Both the position numbers and the translations under genes were made by a program. From the NCBI GenBank assembly GCA_022616415.1, contig JAKEEU010000090.1, forward strand, positions 1 to 48,588: a stretch of DNA of 48,588 nt, read 5' to 3'. The notes under the pieces are model-generated. The model saw nothing but the letters and a program-made list of their open reading frames with translations, had not been told where the DNA came from and searched no databases. Every line of letters begins with the position of its first letter. Within the stretch, counting starts at the first letter, position 1. Of the stretch, positions 16,851 to 24,564 are shown piece after piece. Source of the DNA: Candidatus Zhuqueibacterota bacterium (GTDB lineage Bacteria; Zhuqueibacterota; Zhuqueibacteria; Zhuqueibacterales; Zhuqueibacteraceae).

Positions 16851-17548
16851 GCAATGTGATCGAAATCAACAACGCCATCCGCCGCGCCGAATTAAAAGCC
16901 GGCAAAATCGTCGCCATCGACAAGCCGGCCGGATGGACTTCTTTCGACGTCGTCAATAAACTTCGCGGCATGACCGGCGTCAAGAAAGTCGGGCATGCCG
17001 GCACGCTTGACCCGTTTGCGACCGGCGTTTTGCTGATCTGTTTCGCCGGCGCCACAAAGCAGGTTGATGCACTGATGGGGTTGGAAAAAGAATATCAGGG
17101 GACGTTCGAGCTTGGCGCCGAGACCGACTCACACGACGTTACCGGAAAAGTCATCGCGCAGCATCCGGTTCCGGAATTGTCGCGCGAGCAAATCGAGCGG
17201 GCGGTGCGGCGCTACGTGGGTGAAATCATGCAAACGCCGCCGATGTTTTCGGCACTCAAGCGTCAGGGGCAGCGACTCTACAAACTGGCGCGCAAAGGCG
17301 AGCAGATCGAGTTGGCGCCGCGGAAAGTCATGATTTATTCTTTTGAAGTGCTGGAAGTGGCGCTACCGGAAATCCGTTTTCAGGTTGCCTGTTCCCGCGG
17401 CACTTACGTGCGTGCGCTCGCGCGAGATCTTGGCAATGATCTTGGCTGTGGCGCGTTTCTCAAAACCTTGCGCCGGACGCGCGTCGGCAAATATGCCGTT
17501 GGTTCAGCATTGAGCATCGAGCAATTCGCGAAGCAGCTTATCGACTGA
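16847..17548 (+). CDS. truB: tRNA pseudouridine(55) synthase TruB
   Basis: 233 residues. It converts U55 of the tRNA T-loop to pseudouridine. The catalytic motif GHAGTLDPFATGVL carries the nucleophilic Asp, preceded by the family start IVAIDKPAGWTSFDVV. Further landmarks are GAETDSHDVTG, QTPPMFSALKRQGQRLYKLARKG and CSRGTYVRALARDLG. The enzyme is shorter than E. coli TruB (about 314) and lacks the C-terminal PUA-like domain, a frequent condition. The start overlaps the upstream coiled-coil gene by four bases; ribF follows after 2 bp. Confidence 0.96.
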   Translation: MSNVIEINNAIRRAELKAGKIVAIDKPAGWTSFDVVNKLRGMTGVKKVGHAGTLDPFATGVLLICFAGATKQVDALMGLEKEYQGTFELGAETDSHDVTGKVIAQHPVPELSREQIERAVRRYVGEIMQTPPMFSALKRQGQRLYKLARKGEQIELAPRKVMIYSFEVLEVALPEIRFQVACSRGTYVRALARDLGNDLGCGAFLKTLRRTRVGKYAVGSALSIEQFAKQLID

Positions 17549-17550
17549 TT

Positions 17551-18504
17551 ATGGCCACTCAGCTTTATCGTAGTCTCGAGCAAGTACAACATGATCCCCG
17601 TAACGTTATAACGGTGGGAACTTTTGACGGTTTGCACTGTGGCCATCAAGCGATTCTAGCTGAATTAAAACAAAAAGCGCGCGCGCGACAAGGAAACGCG
17701 ACGGTCGTCACCTTCGATCCGCATCCGCAGGTGGTTTTGCAGCGCCCTGACAAGCTGCCGGTGCAAATTCTGACGACCACCGAAGAGAAAATCACGCTGC
17801 TGCGCCAGGAAGACATCGATCGTCTCATCGTCATTCCATTTACGCTTGAATTTTCGCGAACGCCTTCGGAGACTTTTGTCCGCGAGATTCTTTGGCAGCG
17901 CCTCGGCATGCAGGCCGTCGTCATCGGCCACGATCACGGCTTCGGTAAAAATCGCGAAGGCGACTTTGCCACGCTGGAACGGATGGGAAAAGAGCTGAAT
18001 TTCTCCGTTTACGAGGTGCCGCCTTATGAAATGAACGGCGTCACACTGAGCAGCACGCGCGTCCGCGAAGCGTTGCTCGCAGGTGAAGTTGAAAAAGCCG
18101 CGCGCTATCTTGGCCGGCCTTACAGTTTGAATGGCGTGGTCAACGCTGGTGATGGCCGCGGCAAAACGCTGGGATTTCCGACTGCGAATGTGACGCCAAA
18201 TGATGACAAAAAGTTGGCGCCAGCGAATGGGGTATACGCCGTTTGGGTTGAGGGCGAAAAGCTCAAAACGAAATACCCCGGCATGATGAATATCGGTTAT
18301 CGTCCGACTTTTGGAAATACGGCGCGCGTGCTCGAAGTGCATGTGCTCGATTTTGCCGGCGATTTATACGGCGCCAATTTGACGGTTCATTTTGCCGCCA
18401 GGTTGCGGAACGAGCAAAAGTTCGATTCGCCGCAAGCGCTGATGGCGCAGTTGCAGCAGGATAAAGCGGCGAGTCTGAGGATTTTAATGAATCATACAGC
18501 TTGA
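17551..18504 (+). CDS. ribF: Bifunctional riboflavin kinase/FMN adenylyltransferase
   Basis: 317 residues. It makes FMN and FAD from riboflavin. The N-terminal adenylyltransferase domain has ITVGTFDGLHCGHQAIL (the HxGH-like nucleotide site), TFDPHPQ and VIGHDHGFGKNREGD, ending in LSSTRVREALLAG. The C-terminal flavokinase domain has GRPYSLNGVVNAGDGRGKTLGFPTANV, NIGYRPTFG and LEVHVLDFAGDLYG. It follows truB in the conserved order. The usual next gene, rpsO, is separated here by a toxin-antitoxin pair. Confidence 0.96.
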   Translation: MATQLYRSLEQVQHDPRNVITVGTFDGLHCGHQAILAELKQKARARQGNATVVTFDPHPQVVLQRPDKLPVQILTTTEEKITLLRQEDIDRLIVIPFTLEFSRTPSETFVREILWQRLGMQAVVIGHDHGFGKNREGDFATLERMGKELNFSVYEVPPYEMNGVTLSSTRVREALLAGEVEKAARYLGRPYSLNGVVNAGDGRGKTLGFPTANVTPNDDKKLAPANGVYAVWVEGEKLKTKYPGMMNIGYRPTFGNTARVLEVHVLDFAGDLYGANLTVHFAARLRNEQKFDSPQALMAQLQQDKAASLRILMNHTA

Positions 18505-18514
18505 GGAGGCAAAC

Positions 18515-18775
18515 ATGCAAAAATCAGCCGTGATACACGCGAGTATTAATCCCAAGCTCAAGGCAGAAGCGGAAGTTATTTTTGAAAAACTCGGCCTTTC
18601 CATCTCGGAAGCTATTACGCTGTTCTATCAACAGGTCAAGTTAGCCAAAGGTTTACCCTTTGAAATCCGCGTGCCTAACAAGACGACTCGCAAGACATTT
18701 GAAGAGACGGATGAAGGAAAGGGTGTAGTTCGGTGCAAAGATGAAGCGGAACTATTTAAAGCGTTGGGGATTTGA
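18515..18775 (+). CDS. RelB/DinJ-family antitoxin
   Basis: 86 residues. The N-terminal ribbon-helix-helix is of the RelB/DinJ type (AVIHASINPKLKAEAEVIFEKLGLSISEAITLFYQQV), for DNA binding and dimerisation. The C-terminal tail wraps the toxin (VRCKDEAELFKALGI). A clean GGAGG site lies 6 nt ahead of the ATG. The toxin ATG overlaps none of it and begins one base after the stop, so the two are translationally coupled. Such antitoxins usually repress their own promoter with the toxin as co-repressor. Confidence 0.93.
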   Translation: MQKSAVIHASINPKLKAEAEVIFEKLGLSISEAITLFYQQVKLAKGLPFEIRVPNKTTRKTFEETDEGKGVVRCKDEAELFKALGI

Positions 18776-19045
18776 ATGCGCAAACCAAGTTTTAAAACCC
18801 AGTTTAAAAAAGATCTGAAGCGAATGCAAAAGCGTGGGAAAGATGCAACCAAGATCAAAACTGTGATGTCAAGGCTTATCGCAGAAGAGACGCTGGAAGT
18901 ACGATATAAAGATCATCTTTTGATTGGAAGCTATGCAGGCAGACGGGAGTGCCATATTGAGCCAGACTGGTTGTTGATATACAAGCTGGAGAATGACGAA
19001 ATCATCTTTGAACGGACTGGAACGCATTCTGATCTCTTTGAATAA
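18776..19045 (+). CDS. YafQ-family mRNA interferase toxin
   Basis: 89 residues, a RelE-superfamily ribosome-dependent endoribonuclease of the YafQ type. Features are the N-terminal KPSFKTQFKKDLKRMQKRGKD, the YafQ-like LEVRYKDHLLIGSYAGRRECHIEPDWLLIYKLE core and the C-terminal FERTGTHSDLF. Conserved His/Asp positions (HLL, HIEPDW, THSDLF) are all present, so it looks active. It lies inside a ribosome/RNA-metabolism operon between ribF and rpsO, in the same direction, where loss of transcription would affect both the antitoxin and ribosomal protein S15. Confidence 0.93.
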   Translation: MRKPSFKTQFKKDLKRMQKRGKDATKIKTVMSRLIAEETLEVRYKDHLLIGSYAGRRECHIEPDWLLIYKLENDEIIFERTGTHSDLFE

Positions 19046-19138
19046 AAACTTTTTTAGGCTTGAAGTCGTCTGAATCAAATTGGAGCGCTTGGGTTTGTGC
19101 CCTAACAAAAACGAATCTTAAACATTTTGGAGTCATGT

Positions 19139-19408
19139 ATGCCTTTAACTTTAGCTGAAACGTCTCAATGGGTCAAAAAGTACGGAGCCAGCGAGAAGGA
19201 CAGCGGCAAAGCCGAGGTGCAAATCGCTTTGCTGACGGCTCGCATCAACAGCCTCACCGGCCATTTTGACAAAAACCCGAAAGACCACCACTCTCGCCGC
19301 GGTTTGTTGAAAATGGTCGGCCAGCGCCGCCGCCTGCTCGATTATCTCGTGAAGACGGACATCAACCGTTATCGCGCGATCATTGCTGATCTCAATATTC
19401 GCCGGTAA
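19139..19408 (+). CDS. rpsO: Small ribosomal subunit protein uS15
   Basis: 89 residues, the standard length. It binds 16S rRNA helices in the 30S platform. Diagnostic sequence: [23 protein letters not shown], then [23 protein letters not shown]. The start at 19139 (MPLTLAE) matches the family N-terminus; an upstream in-frame start at 19127 would add four residues. A GGAG site is 7 nt upstream. It is followed by a fold-back word repeat and then the Gld-type ABC block rather than immediately by pnp. Confidence 0.96.
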   Translation: MPLTLAETSQWVKKYGASEKDSGKAEVQIALLTARINSLTGHFDKNPKDHHSRRGLLKMVGQRRRLLDYLVKTDINRYRAIIADLNIRR

Positions 19409-19411
19409 ATT

Positions 19412-19535
19412 AATGAAACGTAAAAACGTAATTCGTGAAACGTAAATAGTAAAACGTGAATCGTAAAACGTAAGACGTATCTTATGAAGAGATATTTACG
19501 CATCACGTTTTTATGCTTTACGCATTACGCCTCAT
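19412..19535. repeat. Palindromic word repeat, word ACGTAA/AACGTA
   Basis: The left arm repeats AAACGTAA, TTCGTGAAACGTAA, AAAACGTGAATCGTAA and GTAAGACGT. The right arm carries the reverse-complement words (ATTTACGC, ATCACGTTTTTATG, CTTTACGCATTACGC). The two arms fold back on one another around a short AT-rich loop near 19480-19492. It lies between rpsO and the ABC gene and could act as a terminator-like or mRNA-end structure. Confidence 0.7.
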
Positions 19536-19569
19536 ACCAATTAAATTAGCTTAACGGAGGAAAAGAGAA

Positions 19570-20517
19570 GTGATTCAGGTCCAAAATCTAACCCGTTATT
19601 ATGGACGAACTCCGGCCATTCAGGAGGTCTCCTTTGATGTCGAGAAGGGAGAAATCCTCGGCTTTCTTGGGCCGAACGCGGCGGGCAAGACGACCACGAT
19701 GCGGATTTTGACCTGCTACATGCCAGCGACCAGCGGCATGGCCAAAGTTGCAGGCTACGATGTTTTCGCCCAATCCATGGAAGTCCGCAAACGTATCGGT
19801 TACTTGCCGGAACAGCCGCCGGTTTATATGGACATGAGCGTCAAGTCCTATTTGAGCTTCGTCGCCAAAATTAAAGGCGTGGATAGTCGCGACCGCAAAA
19901 GCCGGATTGACGAAGTGATGGAAAAGACCGCAATTGCCGACGTGCAAAACAGCGTCATTCGCAAGCTCTCGAAGGGTTATAAGCAGCGCGTCGGCTTGGC
20001 GCAAGCGTTGGTGCACAATCCCGAAGTGCTGGTTCTCGACGAGCCGACGGTCGGCCTCGATCCGAACCAAATTAAAGAAGTGCGCGGATTGATCAAAAGC
20101 CTGGCCGGCAATCATACGATCATTCTCAGCACGCATATTCTGCCGGAAGTTGAGATGACGTGCGACCGCGCCGTGATTATAAGCCGCGGCCGAGTCGTGG
20201 CCCAGGACACGATTGCGAATATGACGCAACGCAAGCGCGGCGCTGAACGCCTGGTTCTGCAAGTCGACGGCCCGAATGCGCCGGTGCGCGACAAGCTGGC
20301 GAGCGTGAGCGGCGTCAAAAAAGTCAAGCGTGACGATGCCGCTGACGGCATCAACCGCTACGAGATCGAGTGCGAACCGGGGCACGATGTTCGCCGCGAA
20401 TTGGCGCAGGCCGTGGTGCAAAACGGCTGGGGCTTGTTGGAACTCCGCGCTAAAGATTTTACGCTGGAAGAAGTCTTTCTCAATTTGACAATGGAAGAAG
20501 GAGGTGCCGCGGCATGA
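19570..20517 (+). CDS. ABC transporter ATP-binding protein (GldA-like)
   Basis: 315 residues, beginning with GTG after GGAGG. The nucleotide-binding domain has Walker A GPNAAGKTTT, a Q-loop, signature SKGYKQRVGLAQ, Walker B VLVLDEPTVGLD and an H-loop in LSTHIL. An extra C-terminal ~90 residues occur in the CcmA/GldA branch. With the following permease and the GldG-like protein it matches the GldAFG/NosDFY-type exporter layout common in the FCB group. The substrate is unknown. Its last codons overlap the permease start. Confidence 0.93.
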   Translation: MIQVQNLTRYYGRTPAIQEVSFDVEKGEILGFLGPNAAGKTTTMRILTCYMPATSGMAKVAGYDVFAQSMEVRKRIGYLPEQPPVYMDMSVKSYLSFVAKIKGVDSRDRKSRIDEVMEKTAIADVQNSVIRKLSKGYKQRVGLAQALVHNPEVLVLDEPTVGLDPNQIKEVRGLIKSLAGNHTIILSTHILPEVEMTCDRAVIISRGRVVAQDTIANMTQRKRGAERLVLQVDGPNAPVRDKLASVSGVKKVKRDDAADGINRYEIECEPGHDVRRELAQAVVQNGWGLLELRAKDFTLEEVFLNLTMEEGGAAA

Positions 20518-21302
20518 AAAATTTCCTTGCCATTCTCGAACGCGAGCTGAAAAGCTATTTTCTCTCGCCCGTGGCTTACGTCGTGCTTGGTTTGTTTGTG
20601 CTAGTAATGGGGTATTTCTTTTATAATATCATCAGTTGGTTTGATCGGATCAGCATGCAGTCGATGATGATGGCGCAGCAGTATCGCCAGGCGCCGCAAC
20701 CGGTCAACGTCAACATGATGGCGATTAGGCCATTGTTTCATAATGTAGCGATCATCTGCCTTTTAGCTACTCCCCTTCTTACTATGCGGCTATTCGCAGA
20801 AGAAAAGCGTCAAGGCACCATGGAATTGCTGGCAACTTCTCCGCTCACCAACTGGCAAATTACACTCGGCAAATTCAGCTCCGCTTGGTTGTTTTTCCTG
20901 GCCATGCTGTTGGTGACTGGTATGTTGGTTGGCTTGTTATTTTTCTTTGGCAATCCAGAAGTAAAGCCGATTTTAGTCGGTTATTTGGGGCTTTTGCTTC
21001 TCGGTGGTTGTTTTATCTCATTGGGTGTATTGTTCAGTGCTTTTACTGAAAATCAAATTATTGCAGCATTTAGTGCATTTGCCGTCAATCTGGTTTTATT
21101 GTCGCTGGGTTGGTTATCTAATTTTACCAGTTCAACAGTGGCTCAGATTTTCGCTGGACTTTCACCTATTGAGCATCTTGATGACTTTACTAAAGGCATT
21201 ATTGATACCAAACATCTCGTTTTCTATTTGAGTTTTATGTTTGGTGGCATTTTTCTCACCTACGTGACAGTTGAATCTGCTCGATGGAGAGGAGCGCGAT
21301 GA
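20514..21302 (+). CDS. ABC-2 type permease (GldF-like)
   Basis: 262 residues with about six transmembrane helices (for instance YVVLGLFVLVMGYFFYNII, VAIICLLATPLLTMRLFAEE, AWLFFLAMLLVTGMLVGLLF). RLFAEEKRQGTMELLATSPLTNWQ is the classic coupling-helix region of the GldF/ABC-2 branch. It overlaps the ATPase gene by 4 bp. Codon usage in the second half is noticeably more AT-rich than that of its neighbours, a usual effect of membrane segments. Confidence 0.92.
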   Translation: MKNFLAILERELKSYFLSPVAYVVLGLFVLVMGYFFYNIISWFDRISMQSMMMAQQYRQAPQPVNVNMMAIRPLFHNVAIICLLATPLLTMRLFAEEKRQGTMELLATSPLTNWQITLGKFSSAWLFFLAMLLVTGMLVGLLFFFGNPEVKPILVGYLGLLLLGGCFISLGVLFSAFTENQIIAAFSAFAVNLVLLSLGWLSNFTSSTVAQIFAGLSPIEHLDDFTKGIIDTKHLVFYLSFMFGGIFLTYVTVESARWRGAR

Positions 21303-22837
21303 AAAAATATAGTGCTTATGCCGGTCTCTTCGGCATGTTATTTATTGCGGTCGGCCTGTTCAGTCAACTCGTCCGATCGTTGTGGCAGTGGCAGGAGATT
21401 GTGCCGCTCGCCGTTGGCGGCGCCCTGCTGATTTTTTATGTCGTTTTCAATTTCAAAGCGATTATTGATTTTGTGACCAGCCGCGGTGCTTTGCAAACGG
21501 CCAACGCGGTATTGATGTGCGTTTTGGTGCTCGGCTTGTTGGGCTTCGGCAATTATCTCGCTGGTAAGCATTCCTGGCGAAAGGACACCACCGCGGCGCG
21601 CCAATTCAGTCTTTCGGATCAAACCAAGAAAGTTTTGACGAATCTGAAGGAAGATTTGCGCGCCTTCGCTTTTTATAATGCCCAAGAGCAGGATCGCATT
21701 GCCGATCAGTTCAAGGAGTTTGCCGCGGTGACGCCAAAATTCAAATACGAATTTATCGATCCGGACAAAAAGCCGGACATGGCGCGGCGCTACGGCGTGA
21801 CGGCTTACAGCACCACGGTTTTTTCCTATCGCGGCCAGGATGAGAAAATCACCACGGCCACGGAAGAGGACATGACCAACGCCATCATCAAAGTCACGCG
21901 CGACAAGAAGAAGAAAATCTATTTCACCATCAACCACGGCGAAAAGGCGAGCGATAGCGAAGAGCGCGTGGGGATGAGCATCGCGCAAAAAGCCATTAAA
22001 GACAAAAACTACGAAGTCGGAACGGTCTCGCTGATCGATACCGCCGGCGTGCCGCAAGATTGCTCTTTGTTGCTGGTGGCTGGCGCCAGAACGCCGTTTT
22101 TGCCGCCGGAAATCGATAAGGTGAAAAATTACCTCAACAAGGGCGGCGCGGCGATGTTTTTGCTCGAGCCCGATCCCGCGTTTGCTTTTGATGAAATTCT
22201 CACGGAGTACGGCATTCAGCCAAACAATGATTTCGTTCTCGATTTTTCCGGCATCGGCCAACTCTTTGGCGGCGGCCCGGACATGCCCGTCGTCACCGGT
22301 TATTCCAAGCATGCGATCACGGAAAAGTTTGGCAGTTTCATGACTGCTTATCCGAATGCGCGTTCGTTGACGATCATGAGTGAAAAGCCTTCCGGTGTCA
22401 CCGTCGAGGCCTTCGCCAGTACGTCGGCCAACAGTTGGGGCGAAACCGATATGGAAGAGCTGCGCAGCGGTCGGGTCAAGCCGGATCCCACGGATCGTCG
22501 CGGCCCGCTTCCCCTCGGCGTCGCCGCCACGAAGAACGCCGCTTCTGACGGCACCGGTTCGAATGGCTCGGGAAATAGCCGCTTAGTGGTGTTCGGCGAT
22601 TCCGATTTTGCCTCCAACTATCTTTTCGGCTTTCAGAAAAACGGCGATCTCTTTATGAATGCGTTGAGCTGGCTGGCGGAAGAAGAAGACTTGATCGCCA
22701 TTCCGCCGAAGAACCCGGAAGACCGCCGCATCAGTTTGACCGCTTCCGGCTCGAAAGTGATTTTGCTCGTCAGCCTTTTCCTGCTGCCGCTTGCAGCCTT
22801 CGGCGCGGCCATTGCGGTTTATGTGAAACGGCGGTAA
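21299..22837 (+). CDS. GldG-like ABC-type auxiliary membrane protein
   Basis: 512 residues from ATG 21299 (after GAGAGGAG). Two or three N-terminal TM helices precede a large extracytoplasmic part with the GldG/DUF4350-like fold (RQFSLSDQTKKVLTNLKEDLRAFAFY, YEFIDPDKKPDMARRYGV, TINHGEKASDSEERVG, KNYLNKGGAAMFLLEPDPAF). One C-terminal TM helix follows (VILLVSLFLLPLAAFGAAIAV), then a KRR stop-transfer. GldG works with GldF and GldA; in Bacteroidota they are linked to gliding, but homologues occur in non-gliding phyla with unknown function. The start overlaps the permease stop. Confidence 0.9.
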   Translation: MKKYSAYAGLFGMLFIAVGLFSQLVRSLWQWQEIVPLAVGGALLIFYVVFNFKAIIDFVTSRGALQTANAVLMCVLVLGLLGFGNYLAGKHSWRKDTTAARQFSLSDQTKKVLTNLKEDLRAFAFYNAQEQDRIADQFKEFAAVTPKFKYEFIDPDKKPDMARRYGVTAYSTTVFSYRGQDEKITTATEEDMTNAIIKVTRDKKKKIYFTINHGEKASDSEERVGMSIAQKAIKDKNYEVGTVSLIDTAGVPQDCSLLLVAGARTPFLPPEIDKVKNYLNKGGAAMFLLEPDPAFAFDEILTEYGIQPNNDFVLDFSGIGQLFGGGPDMPVVTGYSKHAITEKFGSFMTAYPNARSLTIMSEKPSGVTVEAFASTSANSWGETDMEELRSGRVKPDPTDRRGPLPLGVAATKNAASDGTGSNGSGNSRLVVFGDSDFASNYLFGFQKNGDLFMNALSWLAEEEDLIAIPPKNPEDRRISLTASGSKVILLVSLFLLPLAAFGAAIAVYVKRR

Positions 22838-22910
22838 GTTGTAAGACATAATGCGTAAAACGTAATGCGTAAGACGTGATGCGTTTCACGTGTTACGTTT
22901 TACGTTTCAC
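22836..22910. repeat. Palindromic word repeat, word GCGTAAGACGT/ACGTTTTACG
   Basis: The left arm has TAAGTTGTAAGACATAATGC and GCGTAAAACGTAATGCGTAA; the right arm has GTTTCACGTGTTACGTTTTA. Same word class as 19412-19535. It begins at the stop codon of the GldG-like gene and ends about 35 nt before the DUF4340 gene. Confidence 0.68.
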
Positions 22911-22944
22911 AAAGTATGACACGAAGGAGTGGAGAGCAGAAAAG

Positions 22945-24279
22945 ATGAAATTCCGCAATACCTTGATGCTTTTGGTTCTGACCGCGGCGGTTGCCGCCTA
23001 CGTTTATTTTTACGAAATCAAGGGCGGCGAAAAACGTGAAAAAGAAAAAGAAGCCGCCGGCAAGCTTTTTGATATTAAAAAAGACTCGGTTTCTGCGATC
23101 ACGTTGAGGCCCGATGGCGTTGAATTAAAAAAGACCGGCGGCAAATGGGAGTTGGCGGCGCCGGTGCAATATCCAGCCGACGAAGGCACGGTAAACTCAC
23201 TGCTGTATTCGCTCGAATCGGCGAAGCGCGATCGCGAAGACATCGCCACTTCCGCTGCCGAGCATGCCAACTACGGCCTCGATCCGGCGCGCGCCGAACT
23301 GATCGTGCGTCACGACCAAGGCCAGCAAGACACGCTTTATCTCGGCGACCACAACGCCACTTCGACGTCGGTGTATGCGCGCGTGAACCACGATCCGGAA
23401 GTGGTTCTCACGGCAAAGGGCTTGGTGGATAACGCCAGAAAATCTTTGTTGGATTGGCGTAATAAGGATTTATTGACGTTCGAGACCAGCGAGGTGAACC
23501 GGCTTTTGCTGAAAACGCCGAACACCAATTTCGAGCTTAAAAAGGAAGACGGCAAGTGGCAGATGCTCGCGCCGATCAAAACCGCGGCGGACGAATCCAA
23601 AATCTCCAGCATTCTTAGCCGCGTCCGCTATGGCAAGATTGCGGAATTTACTGCGGAGCAAATGAGCGACGCCAAGCCGTATGGCCTGGATAAGCCGAAC
23701 TATGAGTTTACCGTGTTCTTCGGCGCCAACGATGCGCAGAAGTCGATCAGCTTCGGCAAAAGAGACGGCGGCCACAATTACGCGCACGATCCGGCGCGGC
23801 CGCAGGTCTTCAAAATCGACACCAGCATCGTCAAGGATCTCAACGTCAGCGTCATCGATATGCGCAACAAGAAGCTGGCGCAATTTGAGAGCTGGAACGC
23901 CGATTACGTCGAGTTGAATTACGCGGACACGCTGAAGATGGTTTGCGAAAAAGACACGAGCAACAATTGGCAAATCATTTCGCATCAAAACCGCAAAGCG
24001 AAAAGCTGGAAGATTTCGAATATCACCGGCGGCCTTTCGAGCTTGGAAGCGGCGGCTTTCGTTGACGAGCAGGCGACAGATCTGAAAAAATACGGACTCG
24101 ATCAGCCACGCGCGATCGTCACAATCAAACAAAAAGGCAGCGAAGTGGCCAAGGTTTTCGTCGGCAAGGAAAAAGGCGACCGCGTTTACGCCAAAGCGGT
24201 GAACAGTCCGGCGGTGGTCGAGATTAAAAAAGAAGATGCAGATAAACTATTCACCACGCTAACTGAGTTAGCGGAATAA
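22945..24279 (+). CDS. DUF4340-family protein, membrane anchored
   Basis: 444 residues. One N-terminal TM helix (RNTLMLLVLTAAVAAYVYFYE) precedes repeated DUF4340 modules: ITLRPDGVELKKTGGKWELAAPVQYPAD, then LLLKTPNTNFELKKEDGKWQMLAPIKTAAD, then WQIISHQNRKAKSWKISNI. Each is followed by a YGLDxPxAxxxV motif. DUF4340 proteins regularly follow gldA-F-G in FCB genomes and are probably the periplasmic part of that exporter. I start at ATG 22945; an upstream in-frame start at 22876 lies in the word repeat and lacks family character. Confidence 0.88.
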   Translation: MKFRNTLMLLVLTAAVAAYVYFYEIKGGEKREKEKEAAGKLFDIKKDSVSAITLRPDGVELKKTGGKWELAAPVQYPADEGTVNSLLYSLESAKRDREDIATSAAEHANYGLDPARAELIVRHDQGQQDTLYLGDHNATSTSVYARVNHDPEVVLTAKGLVDNARKSLLDWRNKDLLTFETSEVNRLLLKTPNTNFELKKEDGKWQMLAPIKTAADESKISSILSRVRYGKIAEFTAEQMSDAKPYGLDKPNYEFTVFFGANDAQKSISFGKRDGGHNYAHDPARPQVFKIDTSIVKDLNVSVIDMRNKKLAQFESWNADYVELNYADTLKMVCEKDTSNNWQIISHQNRKAKSWKISNITGGLSSLEAAAFVDEQATDLKKYGLDQPRAIVTIKQKGSEVAKVFVGKEKGDRVYAKAVNSPAVVEIKKEDADKLFTTLTELAE

Positions 24280-24560
24280 ACTGGATGCTTGATGCTGGTT
24301 CCTCGTTGCTTGTTGCTGGTAGCTTAAAAACCAACAACGCGTAACAGTGGCAACACAGCGACGGATGGGCAATTTCAATCTAAATGTCATTCTGGAAGAA
24401 TCTTTTTTCGTAGCGGGCAAAAATCATATTTGCCGCAAATTGCCGGAAGATTCTTCCGGAATGACACGCCGAGGGTTGATCATTGAACCCGCCCGTCATT
24501 GAAGCACGAGGGGAGCAACGAGCATCCGGCAACCAGCAACATTTAAATTCAGGAGTGTAT
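24280..24560. repeat. Compound inverted-repeat region upstream of pnp
   Basis: The 285-bp gap has two nested structures. Outer word-repeat arms are TGCTTGATGCTGG/CGTTGCTTGTTGCTGG (24283-24322) against GAGCAACGAGCATCCGGCAA and CCAGCAAC (24513-24540). The inner pair is TGTCATTCTGGAAGAATC (24385-24402) with GATTCTTCCGGAATGACA (24449-24466), 18 bp with one G-U pair, around a further stem GCGGGCAAA/TTTGCCGC. The inner part resembles a small non-autonomous palindromic element. No gene is seen. Confidence 0.65.
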
Positions 24561-24564
24561 TTTT

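Noticed and set aside
21338..22312. Minus-strand frame opposite the GldG-like gene
   Set aside because: Antisense shadow; no ribosome site or family motif.
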